In this document: positions 11,961-23,958 of the stretch, in pieces | How positions within the stretch are numbered: position 1 is the stretch's first letter | How the letters are laid out: each line of letters begins with the position of its first letter | Made by a program: the position numbers and the translations under genes | Origin: Oryzias latipes | Taxonomy: Eukaryota > Chordata > Actinopteri > Beloniformes > Adrianichthyidae | NCBI RefSeq assembly: GCF_002234675.1 | Contig: NC_019873.2 | Location: 13,032,235-13,096,234 of the forward strand | Direction of reading: 5' to 3' | Length of the DNA stretch: 64,000 bases | The notes under the pieces: generated by a model | Seen by the model: the letters and a program-made list of their open reading frames with translations, nothing else | What the model was told of the DNA's origin: nothing | Database searches by the model: none

Positions 11961-14208
11961 CAGTATGGGCTAATTCTGCAAGAACCTGCATTTAGCACAA
12001 TCTTAAATGTCAAATGCTCTTTGGTTTTAAACCCATTCATCAACTAGTTCCCCTTGGCAAACCTGCCACATAATGGTACAAACACATTGGCACTCTGAAA
12101 CAAATGACATACAACAACATATGAACCTGCTCTGCACCTCTTTCTCACACCCTCAGTTTCTCTGGACTACTGACCCCAAATACTAAAACTCCTCCACCTT
12201 CTTCACCTCTGCACTCTGTAACATCATTGTTACACTCAAGCCCCTCACATTTACACACAGATTCTCTGTTTTGCCGAAATTAACTTTTATTCTTTTCCTC
12301 TCCAGAGCAAACCTTTAACTCTCTAGAATATTGTCCAGTTTTCACCAGTACCCTGTAAATCATCAACACCGGTGGTGGTCATTGGGATTGGGTTGACTTT
12401 AGCATCATATGCCCTTCCAGACTCACTACTCTTCATTTAGCCAGAATTGGGGCTGGCACACAACGCACTGGATTGTGACCCTTCGTGGTTGTATAAATGA
12501 TTGTTAGGTTATTTTTTAAAATGTTTTTTCAGCACACATTTCTTCTAATTTGGGTTCTTCTGCATCACCATACCTGTCTGGGTTTGGGGGGCTTGCACAA
12601 TCAAAATAAAAAGAAACAGAATCAGAGAGAACTTTCAGTTTGACCGTTACACATGTTATATTTTACATATAAACAGTAGTATAATTTTCCTTGTATTTAT
12701 TTGATGCATGCTTCAAAATTATTCAGATATTAAAGAACAAAATATTTCTTGTAATAATATCATAGTATCATTTGTATTGGCCATGACTTCTATTTTACCA
12801 CTGGATGACAGGTAAGATTCATGGAAAACTTTCTTAGTGAGGTCAGCTGTACTGTGGTTGAAGGAGAATTACTGTTTGGTGGAAAAACCATTTAGGGTTT
12901 GTCAGGATAAGTTGACAGACAGTTCGATAATTAAAAATGGAAAATCCAGAGGGTATTTCTACAGGAATGTTATTTGTTGTGAATCAGAAAAGCTTCTCTT
13001 CCACTGAAGTCAGAGAAAAGTCGGCATTGGCAGATGGAACTGGTTCTGATAGTCAGCAAGGTTCTGACACGCTAAGGGGAGACGTGATGATCCAAACTGG
13101 GGAGCGTGACAAATCAATGGCTCTGTTACCATGACAACCATTACGGGATCCTGAAGGCGAGATGTCACGGTAAAACACTTTGAGCTTTCACGCACACACT
13201 TTTCATTGAGTGCGTTTACAAGGGAGTGGAGCTGGTTTCTGGTTCCGATTGTGCACGAGCAAAAGGAGGCTCCATGTTTGTGAGGGTCAAAGTTCAGCAT
13301 TGATTGGAGATTATTATGTGAACCCTGCAGTTCGGTGGTGTGGCTGCTTCTGTGGGGTTCGTGTGATCATCATCTGATCTATGCGCTCATGAGCATGCAC
13401 ATGCGGGATCATCTGTTTGTAAAAACTGCAGCTGATCTCACTTTGACCCAGAATCCCATAGCACTGTTGCCATGGTAACAGCAGCTGGCAATGAGTTGAG
13501 AAGTTCAATGTACTTTATCTTCTTCTTGTACATGATTGTTTCTTCTTTGTTCTTTTTTTTTTAAGTTAACACAATTCAGACACATTTTCAACCATCCCAG
13601 ATGCCCAAAGTAGCGAGCATTGAGGGGTGATGTGGTCATTTTCTTCTGTACCGGTCAACAAATGGGCAGCTTTATTCTGAGCAAGTCCTCCTCCCATCAT
13701 TTTTGATCTATTGGTCTTTTAATCATGATTATGCCCTTTTATAGCTAAAATCTAAAAAACCTGTGTTGTTTTCCAGGACGTAGTTTCTGCAGAGCGGAAT
13801 TGTTTTTTCTCCACCTGATTTACATCAGTTTGAAGAGACAAATGCTCAGAAATGCAATTTTGAGCTTAATTTTCTTTATATATGTCCTCCACCATCAGGA
13901 ATATGCCACAAGAACATGTAAACACCAAAAACGCAGTTTTCATCAGTTAGCCTTTAAATATTTTTGGGGTATTGTGTACAGATGGTCTAGCTTGGTAGTG
14001 TGATATTTTCTTGTTTGGATCTCCATCTGAATCTTACTTTTTGTGAGGGGCTTTTACCTTCTCCAGTCTTTCCAAGCAGGAATATGATAAAACGTATTCT
14101 TGTCCAAAACTCTGACGCAGTAGAAAAACTATGTTTTCGTCTGCATAAATCCGGCACACAGTCACACAAATCTACACGGTAAACTGTCCTCGCACTGGAT
14201 GCAAACAA
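11961..14208. other. Repeat-rich spacer, no gene seen
   Basis: The segment 12110-12520 resembles the reverse complement of fish RTE/Rex-type LINE sequence. The segment from about 13690 to 13940 shares words ('tttttgatctattg', 'tagtttctgcagagc', 'gaatatgccacaagaacatgt') with 26600-26860 (inverted) and 42460-42580, so it is a further low-copy repeat. No exon was supported. Confidence 0.4.
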
Positions 14209-14463
14209 TGGTAAATGGTAAATGGCATATACTTATATAGCGCTTTCTACCCTCGTTCAAAGGCCCAAAGCGCTTTACAGTCACAGTCCCATTCACCCAT
14301 TCACACACACATTCACACACTGATGGCAGCTCTGCTGCCGAACACTGCCGCCAACCTCCCACCAGAGGCAAGGTGGGGTTCAGTGTCTTGCCCAAGGACA
14401 CTTTGACACATGGGCATGCAAGGCGGGACTCAAACCTGCAATATTACGATCATGGGTCGAAAC
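14209..14463 (-). mobile_element. tRNA-derived SINE, partial copy
   Basis: Same family as 27689-27980: 'atatagcgctttctacc', 'aaagcgctttacagtcacagtcccattcaccca', 'caaggtggggttcagtgtcttgcccaaggacact', and the B-box side 'gcgggactcaaacctgcaa'. The transcribed strand is minus. The A-box end seen in the fuller copy is missing here. Confidence 0.7.
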
Positions 14464-14961
14464 AATAACCCACGCAGACATGCGCATACCCACAACACAT
14501 ACACAGGTATTTCAAATGTCTGGTATATCTGCAGACATGTAACATTGGTGTTTGTTGCAGAGTTGAGCAGACGGTGTGTTCAGGTGAATTTGTGTTATCT
14601 AGAGTGTTTACTGAACGTAGAAAAAAATGTGTGAACCCCAGACCCAGTGCCTAAAGAGAGTCCCTGGCGGGTAACACCAAAGCCCAGGACTGTGCAAACC
14701 CAGTCCACCAAAAACAAAGCCCCCACCAGAAAACAAGAGGGCGCAACGACATGGGGAGCACAAGCTCCATATTCCCAGGGTCCAGTCCAAAATGCTGGAA
14801 GTCCCCACTAGCTCCAGGTGAGAGGCCTGCCAAGAGTCCATAGCATCCCTCAAGTTTTCCACCAAAGGCAGTCCAAGGCCAACCTGGAGATGACCTACCA
14901 GCAGTCCCCAACCACAGCAATGCCCATCCCATCATAGCATACTAAGCGACTTCCTAGAATC

Positions 14962-15846
14962 CAGTGTTTTTCAACCAGTGTGCCAGATGGTCAGGTGTGC
15001 TGTGGGAAATTGCCTTCATTAACTGATCTGAAAACATTTACTATCTCCAGGATATCAGCTCTTTGTTCATCCAAAAAAGGCCCTGATAAAACACTGAGTA
15101 GTTAGGAATATGAAAGATCGCAAAATAATATTTTCTTTGTGTTTATTTGATTCTATTATGGACACTTTGATAAGAATGATGGTACTGGAATTTAGCCGAA
15201 GCATCAGCTGTTTTCAGAAAAGTCCCGCCCCTTTAACTGTCTCCACCAATCGTTCTTGGAGGCTTAATCATATGTCATTGTCTGACCAATCAGAATAGGT
15301 TCAAGTCTTCACTTCCTTGTTCTGATTCTGCTCATAAAGTCTCTCAGTTCCACCAAAAACACCAGCTAAAGCTCGTCTTTAGCTGGTGTTGCTTTCCACA
15401 GAATCCAGTATCAGACCGTGGAACAAGTGAACACAGTCGAACGCAAACAGACTCGCGTCTCTGATTTTCATCAGAGACGCGAGTCTGTTTGCGTTCGGCG
15501 GCTGTTTGCACTACATCTCCCATGATGCATTGGGTTAAAGTGACAGCGTCTCAGCGCACAATGAGTCTTCCTTTGACGTCTTGAAACCACAACGAACACA
15601 CATCAAACAGTTTTTAAATCTTCTAACCAAACTTTCATTACATCTATTAGAAAAAACAACAGCTGCAGCTTCCAGCTTTTTCTGCCACAATTATCACAAA
15701 AATGCATGTGAGATTGCGGAGGGGCTGTAAATCAATTCAGACTATGAGTTTCTCATTTTCTTTTTACATTTTTGGATAGTGGTGTGCTGCAGGATTTTTG
15801 ACAAGGTTAAAGTGTGCCGTGGCTCAAAAAAGGTTGAAAAACACTG
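14962..15846 (+). mobile_element. hAT-type transposon, copy A (unfilled)
   Basis: An 885-bp element with ends CAGTGTTTTTCAACC / GGTTGAAAAACACTG. The flanking 8-mers ctagaatc and ttctaatc are partly matched, as expected for a decayed hAT duplication. It is collinear with the outer parts of 32091-34055 ('actgagtagttaggaatat', 'ccaatc.ttcttgg', 'ccatgatgcattgggtt'). No transposase frame. It carries two hairpins absent from the sister copy (see findings). Confidence 0.75.
15438..15497. repeat. Perfect 27-bp inverted repeat (hairpin)
   Basis: Left arm 15438-15464, loop ttttca, right arm 15471-15497. The arms are exactly complementary. The sister hAT copy lacks this structure at the matching place (about 33685-33725). 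Confidence 0.9.
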
Positions 15847-18165
15847 TTCTAATCAATAATCTTCATCGATCAGTTCTGTCATCGATCAACCAGAAGTTCC
15901 TGATTCTAATGCTAACAACACGCTGAATTCCTTTTGGGGTCATGGGGTCGCTGGAGCCTATCCCAGATACTGTTGGGCAAATGTGGGGTACAACCTATAC
16001 ATGTTGCCAGTCTGTTGCATGGCAGTTGAATTTTTCCAAATGAGTATGAAGAAAGGACTTTACAGAGGAGTAAATTACAGATGCTTTTCAACAAGAGTTT
16101 TATTTTAACACCCTCATGCGTTCACACAGTCATGTTGCCACTCCAAGGGGCTAAATAACATTTGGAGGTGTACAGTGGACAACCCTGTCTGGTTCATATT
16201 TTAAGAACAAACCTGATGGAGGTTTGTTCATTTGGCGTTTGGACAACAATATGATAAAAGTTTACCCAAACCCAAACTTGTGAAGGGCAGTGAACAGAAA
16301 CTTCCAGTCAAACGTTTTTGGTTTTTTTTTTATCATTTAATGGGAAATTTCTGTTTTTAGCGTAATTTTTAAACATTATCAGTTCATTTTTTACCTTTGC
16401 ATCCAGTTTGATCAGGGTCTATTGTATTAGGAGTAACTTTGTGTGCTTATAGTGTGGGATCTTTCCCAGGTCCCAGGAAAATGTCGGCTCAATTCGTGTT
16501 ACATTGGTAATGTTTGACTTTTCTTCATTAATTTGCCCAAAATATGGAAAACAGGTATCAGTAGTTCCCGCATTCTTTCAAGAACTTAAGCTGAAGGAAA
16601 TCCGGACCTGGATTTTTGTTGGGTTTTTCTTTTTTGTCAGACAAATGGAAGAATGGAAAAGAAAAGAAATGGAAAAACGAAGAGGTCATCCACCTGGACT
16701 CGCTTGCCTGCAGTCATCCTCAGAAGATTTCACAGAGAAAAATGAAGTACGTTTAACTCAAGAAAAATCGTGGCACAAAAAGAAGATTACGGGAAGACTC
16801 AATAAAGACAACACTACGTAACAGGAGCAGAAACAAACACGTTTAAGCAACAGAAATGGAGAAACAAAGCAGCAACACCATAAACCAAGAGGAGGAGATG
16901 CTGACACTCACTTGGGATGCTCTTTGATGACTGCAACAAGAAGGATGAGGAGCTTGACAGATTTGTCTGGCAAGCCACGCCCACCACTACAGCTGATAGT
17001 CACACGCCATGATGCTGTGATACCTTCTAAGGAAGATTGCAGACTAGCGATAAGAACAAGTCAAGGTACACAGCTAAATCCTTCATTGGTCTTTCTCTGT
17101 GACTTTGGAACCACAAGTTTTCAAAAGTTGGCCAAAATTTTAGAATCTAGACTGGAATCTTTTTCAAGTGCCAAAACAGTGTTTAAAACTCCAAACAGGA
17201 GTTTATCAGGTTCTAATACATCTAAAAGCACCTAAACGATTGTGGAGAAAATAGCATCTAAAGGGATAGACTAAAGGATTTACCTGATGACCCGCCTTTG
17301 ATCATTCAGAAAGGGACGTGTGGCTAAAACAGCTGAAAAGCAGCCAAGCACAAAGAGGAAAGGGACCGGATTTCTCCCACTCAGAAAGAAATAGAGACGT
17401 CCACCCAGAGATGCTGGAGCTGAGGTGTTTTACTGAGATGAACAAAATGATGACGAATATTGAAAAAGACTTGAAGTTTGGGGCTGTTTCTGCATTCCAG
17501 GTTAAATAAGTGCTGTGTTTGTTTTTTTGTTTTTTTACATTTTTGCAGAGCTCTCTGATCCTTTCTGTAAAAATCCCCAAAGAGACTTGAAGTTTAAGTT
17601 TTTTTTTACGCCAGGCACTTCTTTTGAACAACAAAACAAAAGTGTGAGAGCGCCATCGTGGGGCCATCAAAGGAAATACAGAAGATCAGACGTTCTTTCA
17701 AGATCTGACTCTAAAAATATCCTGATATCGTGCGGGTTTCCTTTGGTCTGGTTTATTTTTTATAAAGAAAATCCTAGATCCTAATGTTAAAATATAAGAA
17801 ATGACGGTCACCTCTCTGCTGTTGAAGTTCATCACAGAATATTGTTGAAAAAACACGATTTTTCCTTTAAAACTCTTACATTTTAAATAACACTATTTTC
17901 CTAACATTTTCATGATATCCAAACTATATTTGTTTCCTGAAATTAATAAATATTTCATGTTTTCAAACGTTTTCCGTGTTCTCCTGTAATCTTATTCCAA
18001 CAATAAAAGGAAACATTTTGCAGTAGCAAATTTAAGAGCTTATAATAGATTGATTCTCTTTTAACTCAGATGTTCAGATTTCTACTCTCGATCTTGGCTT
18101 TTAAAAATTCGGGTTGTGAAGAAAATAGGGTCATTTGTGTTTGTTTAGAAAGCAAATTTAGAAAA
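15847..18165. other. Spacer between kcng3 and tspan14
   Basis: About 15930-16025 is an inverted fragment of the SINE-like repeat at 19203-19490 ('ggagcctatccca', 'ccagtctgttgcat'). The rest has short open frames without splice logic or recognised domains. I looked for cox7a2l, which lies between EML4 and KCNG3 in human, and did not find it. Confidence 0.45.
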
Positions 18166-18199
18166 TGAATAAACTAATAAACAAACAAAAAAATGATGC

Positions 18200-18368
18200 A
18201 GTCACGCCATACACCACAAGGGGGAGCGCCTGCCCGCCCACGAAAAACGAAGAAGAAACCCGCCCGTTGGAAATCGCTGAAGAAGAGCGTTGGTTTTTAA
18301 AACTGACGCTGTTTTGGTCGATCAACGAGCCTGAGGAAAGACGAACCTATCTACTAAATCGACTTGAG
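18200..18368 (+). other. tspan14: Probable non-coding first exon of tspan14
   Basis: A locally GC- and CpG-richer stretch ends at a strong donor, CTTGAG|GTGAGT, with GT at 18369-18370. The first coding exon begins exactly at its ATG right after an acceptor (tttttcag|ATG, 20241), so an upstream untranslated exon is required. This is the best candidate I see. The 5' boundary is a guess. Confidence 0.45.
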
Positions 18369-18856
18369 GTGAGTTTGGCCCTTTACTGTCCCGTACTTCC
18401 GTTTGTTTCCGCGAGGAGGCTCCCCGTCTTTTGTTAGCGTTGGGATTAGGAACTTCCGGTTGATCGATGACAGAACTGATCGATCAAAAAAGTTTCGGAT
18501 TCTTAATATTTCACCTTTAATCGACATACAATTACGAAGACACTACGTAAAGTCAACACAGGCGTGGTTACATCCTGAATAAGATCTGGGATTTTGCGCA
18601 ATTTCCGGTTAATGATAACTGATTCGTCGATCAGCGCACGGGAACTGTGGGCGCGTGCCAACCCTGAGAAGAGATAGCCTGGTTCTCGCGTCACAGGTTG
18701 ACAGTTTTCGTGTGTGATTTCAGAAGTTTCTGTGGGTCAGAACCAAGCCGCCACCGTCATCGAAACCGATGCAAACCAAGCAGTCGATAGTGTTGTAGTT
18801 CCCCAAATGTCCACTGGGGGCAGGTATTGAAAACAAGGCACTCCCTATGACTCGCT

Positions 18857-18901
18857 AAAAAGTGATTTTATATAAACAAAAAAGTGATTTTATATAAACA
18901 A
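18857..18901. repeat. Tandem duplication, 2 x 22 bp
   Basis: Two adjacent copies of a unit built on 'aaaagtgattttatataaac'. Confidence 0.8.
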
Positions 18902-19202
18902 TAAAAGTAAAACAATAAAGTTTCCAAATAATCTTTGATTAGACATACTCTTTCTACAACAATAGGGGATGTTATTAACAGCTCTTTTTTTTACCTAGTA
19001 TTTTTTTTACCTCGTATTTGCTCAAGGTAAAGGTTGACCTTTTTTTCTTGATTGACAGATGGATTGACCAATCCGAGCTTCGAACCTGACTATTTTTTTT
19101 TCTTTTTTTCTAAACCCTGTTTTCGAAATTTGTGCGTAGCAAACTCCAGTCTTTGTGCCTCTTACACTGTAGGTTTCACTTTCATTTTCAGAATTTTCTG
19201 TA

Positions 19203-19490
19203 GGGGTGTTAGGTAGTGCAGTGGTTAGAAGACCCTGGTTCAAATCCCACCTGTTTGTGGAGTTTTTATGTTCTAGTCATTCATTTGTGGCTTTTTCTCC
19301 TGGTATTCCGGCTCCCTCCCACAGTCCAAAAGCATTCCTCATAGGGTTATAGGCCCATGCAACAGACTGGCGACCTATTCAGGGTGTATCCCCACCTTTG
19401 TCCAACAGCAGCTGGGTTGGCTCCAGCAACCCGTGATCCCTAAAGGGATTCAGCGGGTTTAGAGGATGGATGGATGGATGGAATTCTCTT
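19203..19490 (+). mobile_element. tRNA-headed SINE with TGGATGG tail
   Basis: The left end has an A-box-like tagtgcagtgg and a B-box ggttcaaatccc. The body has 'ctccctcccacagtccaaaagcat', 'actggcgacct.ttcagggtgtat' and 'gctccagcaacccgtgatccc', ending in repeated tggatgg. This is a very common fish repeat. The pol III boxes are seen; their activity is unknown. Confidence 0.7.
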
Positions 19491-19749
19491 TAATATTAGA
19501 GATGATCTGTTCAGTCAGTAGTTTTTGATGGGGATGGACAGTTCATAGGTGGAGGCTGACTCACTTGTTTTAGATAGTTTGAAAAACGCGCCTCATTTCC
19601 CTAACATTTGATTTTTTTTAAATTTTTTTTTACTCAAACTAACCTGTTTCCCCATCCGCAAAGCTTCTCTACCTTGGAGCAAGATACAGAAACCAGCTGA
19701 GAAAACATGCAACGGCTTAAATCTTACCAAATATGACTCTATTTATCCT

Positions 19750-20165
19750 CTCCTTAATACAGATTAGTCGTTCTGTCCCCCTTGCAGAAACGCATCCCCA
19801 AAGCACGATTTCCCACCACCATGCTTCACAGTGGGAATTGTATTCTTTGGATGCTCTTCTGACCAATCTGCTTGTTTAATGCAGATTGGTTCATCTCAGT
19901 CTAGTTCAGGTGTACAGTATTGTCCCTTTGACAGCTCTTTCGTCTTGGTGGAGAGGTTGCAGTCTGACTGTTCAAGTTTGTGGACAGGTGGTTTTTATTC
20001 AGAAAACCAGTTCAAAAATGTGAGATTAATACAGGTAACAAGTGGAGGGTAGAAGAGCTTCTTAGAGAAGAAGTAAGAGGTCGGTGAGAGACAGAACTCT
20101 TACTTATTTGTTGGAGCTAAATACTTGTTTTCTGCACCTTTATACAAATTCATCTTTTATAATCA
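19750..20165. mobile_element. Tc1-like transposon fragment upstream of tspan14 coding start
   Basis: Contains 'ccaccaccatgcttcacagtggga', 'cttggtggagaggttgcagtctg', 'aggtaacaagtggagg' and 'agcttcttagagaagaagta' ending in 'aatacttgttttctgc', all characteristic of the noncoding flank of fish Tc1 elements. It ends about 75 bp before the first coding exon of tspan14. Confidence 0.65.
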
Positions 20166-20240
20166 AATGGGATTTGCTGTTGCAACACTTGAACTATTTT
20201 CTAGTCTTTCTCTTTTTTATTGGCATGTCTCCTTTTTCAG

Positions 20241-23200
20241 ATGTACTACTATCGCTATGAGAATTCTGAGGTCAGCTGCTGTTATAAGTACCTGATGTTC
20301 AGCTACAACATCATCTTTTGGGTGAGTAAATCAGACACACATGCACACAGATACTGGTATTCAGCGTGTTGTTGGGACCTGGCTGCTCCTGGTTTAGAGT
20401 GTGGGTCTGGTTGAGAAGGAAAGTTTGTTGGGTTGTATTAAGCTTTGTTAAGAGCAGCTGCCGGGTGTGTTAGTGAAGCTGTCCTTTGTGGTGTGCGTGT
20501 GTATGCAGCAGATTATGTTTTTTGCAACAGGAAACAAAGTTTCCTGTTTCTCGGCAGACAGAAAGTGATGTCAACTGTGCTCCTGGGGGAGGGATCAAAA
20601 AGCAGGAAGTGGCAGCCTTTCAGATTTGATTGTGTTTCTTGTGTTGCAGCTGGCTGGAGCTGCCTTCATCGCGGCCGGGTTCTGGGCCTGGAGTGAAAAG
20701 GTAAGTGAGCTCCGTTCAGAAGAAGTGACCATGGCGGTTGGCTCTATAACGACATGTTGTTGGCTTTTTCACATGTGAGTGTAGGGGGTCTTGTTGGACT
20801 TGACCCAGGTGACCCGGCTGCATGGCTTCGACCCAGTCTGGCTGGTCCTGGTGGTCGGCGGGATCACATTTATCCTAGGCTTTGCTGGCTGCGTGGGAGC
20901 CCTGAGAGAGAACATCTGTCTGCTGAAATTTGTATGTTTAAAGCCTTAATGTACTATATGCATAAAAAAATGGACCTCTTGAATGAAAAAGATGTTTTGC
21001 ATCAGGTTCTGGCAAAGTTACAATTTTTCACCTGTAGTTCCTGGGTATAAGTACATCAGTGTGGGTCAGATATGGCGTTTTCTCTGCTTGATTGCTGCTG
21101 CTGCATAATTGTTTCTGCATGGTTGTAGCTGCATGACTGCAGTTGTCCCCCACAGTGACGGCTTCTCCGAGCCACTCTGATATCTTCTCGCTCTCATGCC
21201 ACGTTAACACGCGCCGTTCCCTGCAGTTTTCAGGTGTCATCGGCTTGATCTTCTTCCTGGAGCTGACGGCGGCCGTGTTGGCGGTGGTTTTCCAGAGTCA
21301 GGTCCGGGAGTGGATCAACGATTTCTTCCTGCAGAACATCAGATCGTACAGAGATGACATCGACCTGCAGAACCTCATTGACTCTCTGCAGAAAATGGTA
21401 ATCATATTTGTTCACCTGTAGTTTTCCAGCTAAGGAACTGACATAAAAGTGCGTACTTAAATTATAAATTATTTATATACACTTAAATTATTAAGGCGGA
21501 ATACCTTCCGCCTTCGTCAAGGTCGTCATGGATGACGACCCTGACGAAGGCGGAAGGTATTCCACCGAAACATGTCGGTACGTTTTATAAAAAACAAACA
21601 AACCAGTGTCTGATAAAAAATAATTTAAGTACGCAGTATAAATTATAGACACAATGAACCTCTTTGAATGACATAAAAGTGGCACAGAACGCCACAGAAA
21701 TTTCAGATATGGCACTTTCAGATCTGCGACTTCAGTTAGTTTTTGGAAACTAGTTAGAAGTCTTGACTTTCTGAAATTGACTTATTTCTTCCTACTGTTT
21801 TAAGGAGATCAAGTTTGAAGGAAGACACCTTCACGTGTCTCAGAATTGTAGCATAAAGAGGATGGATTGAGAAAGAAATATTAGAGCAGAGCTGTCTGAG
21901 CAAAGATATTCTGATCTAAACACGGAATGAGGGACTTGCTGTCAATCAGAGGTCAACATGCCACAGTGTTCATATGGCTTTCTGTCTGCTGAGGAGGAGG
22001 GGGGGCTAATTGTCGGCAGAAGGACTGGCATTAGTACTGATATGCTCAATGTGCAGATCAGCTGGAGAGGGAAAAGAGGAGGAAACTGAAATGATGATCT
22101 GATGCTTTTGAGAGACCTTAAGGTGGAGCCATGCATTACGGGAAATGTCCATGTATCACCCTAGGAACTGACGCCTGGCTTCAAGGCCGTAAAATTCTCT
22201 TTTTCTCTTTGAACATTTTGGGAGTCTGTTCTGCAACAGGTCCCTAACAGAGTCAGAACCTTTACTTGTTCTGTCCCTCCCTCAGAACCAATGCTGCGGT
22301 GCTAAGGATCCGAACGACTGGGACGAGAACCTGTACTTCAACTGTAACATGACAAATCGTAGCAGAGAGAGCTGCGGTGTCCCGTTCTCTTGCTGCATCT
22401 CCGACCCTACTGTAAGTGGATTTATGATTGTCACTATTGATCCGTTCTGATAAGAAGGAATTCAAACTAACAGATGAATCTTCTGCCTCACTCTCCATAT
22501 TTTTCAGGACTTAGTGATAAATACTCAATGTGGCTATGATGTGAGGAAGAAAAAGGTGAGGGGACTGTCTTTTCCTTTCCGGTGTGGGGATGAGTGGGGT
22601 CAAGAGAATCCTGGTTCCACGCCCCAAAAGTGATGAGTTGGCTTGTGCCAGAGTAGCTTTAGAATAAGATCTTCAGGAAAATCTAGCTGATTGCTTTTCC
22701 TGTTCTACTTCCGATGAGCTCAGTTAAGAAGGTTGTAAAATGATGCTTTGACTAGACTATTACCATTGCAAACCATCCCATCACTACTGCCGGGACCACT
22801 ACCATACCCAGTTGGACAGCCACTAACCCTTATTGGTTCAATTTGGAGATTAATACTTGGTCCTCTGTTACTTTTTTTTTAAAACTGTCTAACTAATGTG
22901 CAAATACTGAATTTCAAAAGTATGTTGATGATGCTGTAGTATTTTCTAACAAAAAAAAACATTTAAAGAGCAGCCTATAATCTTGGTTTTGCAATAGTTT
23001 TCATACAAACGGAGCTTTATAAATCCTGTCTGACCCAAAATGGAATTAAAATTGTTTATATGATGTTTATAAAGCAATCATTAGACATCAAAAACTTTGA
23101 ACTTTTAGGAACTAAGGAACCTTGAAGTTGACCCACCCTTGACCTGTCTTAATGTATCAAAAGGCACATCAAAAAAATTTCTAACACTGTACTGTGAAAT

Positions 23201-23958
23201 TCCCACTTTACTTTTTTTTAAATGTTAAATAATGTTTTTACTCTCAATTATCCAATTATGTATTGAATATTGTATTACATGGTGGTCCCCTTCTTAGAAC
23301 ATGTTGAAATCAGTTTAAAACCCTAAAGATCTAAATGTGTGTAACATTATAAAAAATATAATAAGGTGAATTCATATTACAAACTTTCTAAACCATGTTT
23401 AATCTATGTTTTACTTGTGTAAGGACTGTGGATCCGTCATGAATATTTGCTGTTTTTATCATTTTTATTGATATGGACTGTCCTTTTGAAAAACGATCAA
23501 ATAAAAATATGATTCTGGTTCTGCACAGGATGACTGGGCCAATTATATCCACACCAAAGGCTGTATTACAGCGCTGGAGGACTGGTTACCAAGAAACCTG
23601 TACACTGTGGCCATCGTGTTTGTAGTCATCTCCCTGTTGCAGGTAAACAGCTGAAGTCTAGAGACATTTGACGCAACCTTTATCAAAGGTAGCGATCCTT
23701 CAGTCATCGTTCAATTGGCTCTAGTGCAGAGAGAAGTCTACGACCTTTCAGATTAGTGGTGACCTTGCAGATAAGTCTGATGTCTTTGCAGTTTAAAATC
23801 ACAAATACTGATCTTTTGTGGTGTAAATTCTTCTTACCTGTGCCCCCCCCCCCAAGTACATCCTTGTATTTACCTGTCTTCCTTGTTTTCAGATGGTGGG
23901 AATCTACTTAGCCAAGACGCTGATCTCAGACATCCATAAGGTCAAATTCAGATACTAA
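20241..23958 (+). CDS. tspan14: Tetraspanin-14, TspanC8 subfamily
   Basis: A four-pass membrane protein. TspanC8 members escort the protease ADAM10 out of the ER and steer its substrate choice, including Notch (family knowledge). Coding exons: 20241-20321, 20650-20700, 20785-20931, 21227-21397, 22286-22411, 22508-22555, 23529-23642, 23893-23958. All introns are phase 0, giving 267 aa (human TSPAN14: 270). The N-terminus MYYYRYENSEVSCCYKYL matches TSPAN14 rather than TSPAN5/17/33. TM1 is about 17-40, TM2 63-84, TM3 94-114 and TM4 233-255. The large loop has eight cysteines (CCG at 153-155, FNC, ESC, SCC, TQC, KGC), the TspanC8 signature, and two N-glycosylation sequons (NMT, NRS). The coding start sits directly after an acceptor, so the promoter lies upstream, probably near 18.2 kb. 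Confidence 0.95.
21498..21563. repeat. Near-perfect palindrome in tspan14 intron 4
   Basis: Two 32-bp arms (21498-21529 and 21532-21563) are inverted copies differing at one base, around a 2-bp centre. Outer flanks also mirror each other (acttaaattataaatta against taatttaagtacgcagtataaatta). Each arm carries the tgacgaaggcggaaggtatt motif. It looks like the inverted end of a Penelope-like retroelement. Confidence 0.8.
21536..21582 (+). ncRNA. Hammerhead-ribozyme-like motif
   Basis: Core boxes in order: CTGACGA (21541-21547, consensus CUGANGA), GAAA (21567-21570) and GTC (21574-21576, expected cleavage after C 21576). Stem II can form from GGCGGAA/TTCCACC around a GGTA loop with one C-A mismatch. 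Stem III is a 2-bp AC/GT stem, as in the minimal hammerheads of Penelope-like elements. Stem I pairs CGACC with GGT(A)CG with one bulge. An extra A at 21548 departs from the minimal consensus. It lies in sense orientation in the tspan14 transcript. Activity is not shown by sequence. Confidence 0.45.
22860..23510 (+). mobile_element. LINE remnant in tspan14 intron 6
   Basis: The plus strand near 22918-22950 reads KYVDDAVVFS, the YxDD catalytic box of reverse transcriptase, preceded by a degenerate 'GLILGPLL' block. Further on, near 23262-23295, IEYCITWWSPS matches the C-terminal 'LEYC...WS' block of fish LINEs. Frameshifts and stops lie between. The 3' end has aataaaaa near 23500. It is in the same orientation as tspan14. 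Confidence 0.65.

Noticed and set aside
15847-18165. Search for cox7a2l or other conserved neighbours between kcng3 and tspan14
   Set aside because: No exon with matching protein or splice sites found on either strand.
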